DNA from: Glossina fuscipes
Taxonomy: Eukaryota > Arthropoda > Insecta > Diptera > Glossinidae
Reading direction: 5' to 3'
DNA: 64,000 nt
Assembly: GCF_014805625.2 (NCBI RefSeq)
Contig: NW_023998414.1
Coordinates: forward strand, 11,349,576 to 11,413,575
Under the pieces are notes generated by a model. The model worked only from the letters and a program-made list of their open reading frames with translations, did no database searches and was not told the origin of the DNA. Positions 59,396 to 64,000 of the stretch are shown here, piece after piece; the stretch's first letter is position 1; every line of letters begins with the position of its first letter. The position numbers and the translations under genes were made by a program.

Positions 59396-61539
59396 ATAAC
59401 GCGTCTACATACTATTCTATATATATAGAATAAAAATTAAAAGTGTTCATAGTTAGGAATCGCTAATAGCCATCAGAGTCAGTTATAAAGGATAAATATC
59501 TTTGAAAATGGTTGGTGCTATAAAGTAATGTATATTAAAGAATTTGAAATGCGTTGCAAAATAAAGAAATTTTGAAAAACAACAAATAACAAAAAGTATA
59601 AAAAAAAATGTTCTTATATACATTTATCAAAATAAATCGAAAAAAAAATGTGCAGGAATAAATGAATACTAACATGAAATATAAATTATTAAAAAATAAA
59701 TAAACTTAGGCACGAAATACCTTTAGCATCAATGCGGGTTTTGTTTGATGCGATTTTCTTTAAAAAATTATTCCATTTATTCACTATAAAAAGGAAAAAA
59801 AAAAAAAAAAGAGAAAACGATGGCGTATAACTCAATTTTTTCGTTTACGGATGAGTCCGACTATGATAAGATTCGAAGGAGGTTACATTGATTGAGTCTA
59901 ATGTAAAGTGAATTTGAACAAAGGTAGAAATTTTGAAGATAATAAAGTGGGTGCGTCGATTAGTGCAATACTCGCAATCGATTCATGCTTTTCAAGTAAA
60001 CGCGGCACTAATCCTGTGGTAATAGTAATATGTGACGATCCTATCGAAGTTGACGCAATGCAAATAATTGAAATTGTTACTCAATAATTTCAATATCATT
60101 CACATAGCATTAATGAAACGAAGAGTTTACAATAAAGCGATATATTTAACTCGAGAGATGAAGTTTGAAAAGGCTCTTCTGCTGACATGTGAAATTCCGT
60201 TGACCTGCGTTCAGTTTTCACTTCATTTGGAACATTTTATTTAGTGCTTAGCTTAGACCGAGGTTTATGATCGAAAAGCACAACCGTCCGAAGAGACAAT
60301 TATGTAGCGCGCTTTGATCAGGCAGTTGCTTTGAAACACGGCCCACGTTTTCTCAAAAATACTTACTATAAAGATTTAAAGACTTAATATTAGTACAGCA
60401 ACCTGAAGCTTAATTATTTCATAAGAAAGAAATTAACTTGGAGGAAAGTTATTTAGAAGATAAAACTGTTTGGCATTATCGGTAAAAGGTAGAATATTTG
60501 TAGACTAATTGGAAGATCTTGAGAAATCGTTATTATAAAGGGAAAATAAGATTGGACTTAAGTCGCTGCTTTCAAGCATAACTTCTCTACGGGAAGAAGC
60601 GTCATTTGGACAAGAATTGAAAAATGCTTTCCATCAGAGATATAAACCGTAACCCCTTTCTAGGTATGAAGGCGATTCAATGAGTATATGATATATCCCT
60701 GACGCGATAACGCTTTAAAAATATGTCAAACGACTTTTAAAAGGACAGTTATAGTTAACCTATCGCTTAAAAAGATATTTTCAAGAGGAGCAAAGATTAC
60801 TTATCAAGCTGTCGAAATAGCTTCGGTAGAGCACCTACTTTGGTGATATCTCCGCAATTCTTGGTCAGATATAGTCAGTCTTCTGGAATCGAAGAAGAAA
60901 CCTCAGCGAGATTATATCGATTTCCAGAAAGAGGTTAAAGTTATATGATGCCAATATCCCACAATTCATCAGCACACGATTTTCGGAGACAGCCATCAGA
61001 GTTTCGTCACACGTTACATCTTAATGATATCGCATTTTCGTCCTTTTTTTTATTATCTGAAATGACCGATTTAAGAATCGACATAATGCCAATAATTTCA
61101 CTAATGTGAGTTACTATAGTATTTGGAGAAATGTTTTCATGGTTTATGATTGCAGACGGGTCCGAAAAATTAAAGCGCTTTAACGAAATGAATGAAATAA
61201 CTCTTCTATATGAATAAAAATATTTACAAAACAAGTAAGAATGCTATAGCCGGGCGTCATCGATAATTCGATACCTTACATCACTTTGTGTAATTCGTAA
61301 TACACTAAAAGTTGTACATTATTTTTATGTAAATATACAATTTTCATGAAGGTCCTCTTTTCAAAGGATACTCAAACGTTAACGTGGTTTAAATTTAGAA
61401 AACTTACTTTGCTTGTCAAAAATTTGGGCATTTTCCAGTTGCTTCCGTGGTAACAAATCAAAAATTACTCTTTATCGCCATAGAAGATGAGGTCTCCTAT
61501 GTATGGTGCGGTTTGAAAAATAACTCTCGGCGATCCAAA

Positions 61540-61680
61540 TTTCCTATAGTTGATTTACTAAGAGCAAATTTTCATTACAAAATATTCAAAATTTCATTAG
61601 AATCCTTATATGGGTTGGCATCCGAAAAGTATACATACCTATGTGATTCAAATTCGGTAAGGTTAAGGTTTTTATATCAA
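61540..61680 (-). repeat. Dispersed repeat fragment, inverted relative to 51440-51580
   Basis: GAATCCTTATATGGGTTGGC, then ATCCGAAAAGTATACATACC and TATGTGATTCAAATTC, match the reverse complement of the 51500-51580 segment with scattered changes. This explains the open frame 61447-61734, which is not a gene. Confidence 0.6.
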
Positions 61681-63089
61681 ACTATTATAATGAATAAATA
61701 TTCATCAAAGAGTAATGCTAATAAGGGCGTTTGAAAAGTATGAAGAGATAGCAACATCGCAGGAGCTCTCTTGTTAATAAAAAAAGTAATTTAATGTAAA
61801 TTTCTGTAATGAAAGAAATATTTTGCGTAACTTTATATGTATTGATTTTCGTGTGATTAGCGAGTATATGAATGAAAAAATGTTCAAATTTCGTTCAAAG
61901 GAAAACAATCCTTTGTTCATAGATAATCTTAAAATTAATTTATCCCTTACGTATTTTCCTTTAAATCGTTTTTCTGAGGAGACTGCAGACAATTGCGATG
62001 AAATGCATGATAATTATAAGAATTGTTTTATAGCTCGTTTCGAAGGATTAGGTTTTGAGAAAAACGCGACAATCATTTTGAAACGTGTTATTGACATGTG
62101 TTCTGTTAGAATATATGTTTTATTAATTTTCGCTATTAGCCTGCAATCCCGGCATCGCAAAGCTACGCTTCCACATTCACGCATCCTTTCACACACATCC
62201 TTTCTTTGATCGAAAATTATATGATAGAAAGTGCTGCTTTTCTACTCTTTGTTAAAGGCACGCTCATAGACTTTAAACTTTATGCTTTGTGAAATGATAA
62301 AACAAAATGACAAATAGTATATCATTTTGTTGCTGAATTCATTATTAATATCAAAATCGTCGTCACACTCTTTCAATTTCTTAGCATAGTCACAGAATTC
62401 TTTCGAATCACCTTAAGCTTTACTCCTGTTCTAGGGCCGTCTCGATGAACGTACACAAATGTAATTTTCTTCGAGATTGTTCTAGAAATATCTGATAATG
62501 TCTTAGTTAAGTTCGAGAATAATCTGAAAGGGATTAAACTGTAAACCCTCAGTAAGGATTCATTTGACGTAGGGAGTCATTTCGAAGCACCTGGGGAAGA
62601 ACTCAATATTTCAAGGGAAAAGTTTCTTTTAGAACTTTTTTTCCATATTTTTGGACAATAAAATTATGAGGTTGTTGTTGTTGTTTTTTCATTAAAGAAA
62701 AATTTATTTCTTAACATATCTGGGTGGAAGAACGGCTGATCAGGATAGGCAATTGACTTGTGTCCACAATAAATGAGCTATCGATCGGGCAGATGGAGAG
62801 ATCACGGGAAAGAAATTCAAAAAATTTATTCTTTACAAATGTTTTCTTTTCTTTATAAATGTTTTTCTATGGCTGTCTTTTGAGCGAAGCGAATGTTAGT
62901 TAAATTGGCAGCTTAAAAGTTTGCGCTGCGTCGGTGTTCTTTCTCAGTTTGTTGGCAAATCAATTGTTGACCTGGGAAAGAGATTTCTACGTCCATTTTC
63001 GTAATAGCAATATCTTCTTTTTAGTTATGTTATTATAAAAAGTTGTTTTAATGAATTTTTTTCTTTTCTTTATATATTTATTATTGCAG

Positions 63090-64000
63090 AAATTTGTGAT
63101 TCTAGTCGCTTTAGTAGCATACGTTTGTGGAGATGTTTCGCATGTGGTTAACACTTATTTGCCGCCGGATGTAGTGTCTACGCAGTCTCGTACTGTTACG
63201 TATTCGCCTTCAAGTGGTTATTCATCGGATGTTGTCCCGAATGCAGGTGGTGGGTTTGGTACATCAACAGGATCTTCTACAGGAAAATTTAGCTTAGGCC
63301 AGAGTTCTTCTGGGCAATTTCCACTTGGTCAATCGTTTGCACCCAGCTACAGTTTGAATACAGGTTATGCAACTGGCGCAAAACAACCTGGTATAAAGTA
63401 TACGTCGCCTGTTGGGTTAACAGGAGCAAGTGGTTTAACTTACTCTGGCTCAGGATATGCCAGTGGTGCTAAACAAACTTATGTTGTACCTAGTCAAACT
63501 CTCGTTGGCACAAGCCGCTTAGGCGATTCTAGTAGACCCGGTGGTAAATACTCAGTCCCCGCTACATCAGTTCAAAAAATATATTCTGCTGCACCTGGAA
63601 ATCAAATTACTTATACAAGTAGTAGCGCTCAGAAAACAGTTCCAGCTCCAGGCTTTAAAGGTGCCTTCATAAGTACTGCTTCTCCTATTCCGGCCACTCA
63701 AACTGTATACTCAAGTTCGCCTACTCAGAACCCATTCATAACCCCTGGATCGCAAATAACCTACGCCGCTCCCTCTGCTCAAAAAACGCTTGATACCCCT
63801 CTTTCACCGGTAACTTATGTTAGTCCGGGACTTCAGGAAACGGGTGGGCAAAAGATTTATTCGGCTCAGACTACTGTAAAACCTTACGTTGGTGCCGGTG
63901 CTCAAGTAACTTATTCAGCTCCAGTTGTTCAAAAAACATATACTCAGCCAGGATCTCAAGTGACATATACCAGTCCAGGTGTACAGAAAACTTACTCAGT
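63090..64000 (+). CDS. Secreted repeat-rich cuticle-like protein (3' partial)
   Basis: A frame open for more than 300 codons runs off the window. It starts after a strong acceptor (TTTATTATTGCAG|AAA) with KFVILVALVAYVCGDVSHVV, a signal-peptide core typical of fly cuticular proteins whose ATG sits in a tiny first exon. The same frame is also open from an ATG at 63051, giving MNFFLFFIYLLLQ before it, so an unspliced start is possible. The mature part begins NTYLPPDVV, then Gly/Ser-rich sequence, then loosely repeated units of the form PGxQVTYxxPxxQKTY, rich in Tyr, Gln, Ser and Pro. YLPP and Tyr/Gln repeats are seen in low-complexity cuticle and extracellular matrix proteins. No chitin-binding R&R consensus is visible in this part. 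Function is inferred from composition only. Confidence 0.75.

Larger units (their letters stand above)
52521..63050. other. Noncoding intergenic region
   Basis: Ten kilobases without a recognisable gene. Contents: TA microsatellites (55478-55521 and 59340-59395), a family 1 copy (56255-56490) with inverted repeat debris just after it (to about 56710), an inverted repeat fragment (61540-61680) and AT homopolymers. Open frames at 55680-56048 and 61823-62209 show no domain, signal sequence or splice context. A possible initiator, TCAGTTTG near 62945, precedes the cuticle-like gene. Confidence 0.5.

Noticed and set aside
59900..61030. Possible fourth transposon relic
   Set aside because: Composition is less AT-rich than its surroundings, but no transposase motif could be aligned in any frame.
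61447..61734. 95-aa plus-strand open frame
   Set aside because: Explained by an inverted dispersed repeat matching 51440-51580.
61823..62209. 128-aa plus-strand open frame
   Set aside because: Both strands are partly open here, no family motif is visible, and it follows a dispersed-repeat fragment. Kept as unsupported.

Overview
This is AT-rich eukaryotic DNA from a fly. Genes carry short GT-AG introns (about 60-75 bp) inside coding regions and multi-kilobase introns elsewhere. Long A/T homopolymers, TA microsatellites and relic mariner transposons fill the spaces. The proteins are closest to higher-Diptera proteins known to me: a ZSWIM8/Dora protein, yolkless, an ethanolamine-phosphate phospho-lyase (CG8745-like) and a catalase relative. 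From memory, the Drosophila orthologues lie on the X (ZSWIM8, yolkless) and on 3L (Catalase, CG8745). Such a mix is expected if the window comes from the tsetse (Glossina) X, which combines those arms. The species call is an inference.

Layout. 30-7781: noncoding, upstream of or inside the first intron of the ZSWIM8 gene, with two mariner relics and dispersed repeats. 7782-13976: ZSWIM8 coding exons on + (the N-terminus lies outside the window). The in-frame TGA at 13974 is followed by 417 further open codons across a spliceable intron, ending at 15296; this is the strongest finding here. 15297-27129: AT-rich noncoding DNA with a 100-N gap, one more mariner relic and microsatellites. 27130-39028: the phospho-lyase gene on +, whose 8.5-kb second intron contains an uninterrupted catalase-like gene (33783-35300) on the same strand. 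That catalase has lost the catalytic His and the distal Asn but keeps the haem-ligand Tyr. 39651-45738: yolkless on -, nine exons, 1833 aa, convergent with the phospho-lyase gene. 45739-63050: noncoding, with a 1.25-kb inverted-repeat element, many dispersed repeats and a second 100-N gap. 63090-64000: the start of a secreted, repeat-rich, cuticle-like protein that runs off the window.

The genes do not form a pathway. ZSWIM8 is a Cullin-RING substrate receptor linked to microRNA turnover, yolkless is the oocyte yolk-protein receptor, and the phospho-lyase degrades phosphoethanolamine. Exon ends below were set by splice-site and reading-phase consistency, and every multi-exon model closes in frame. 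No tRNA, rRNA or CRISPR array was recognised by eye.
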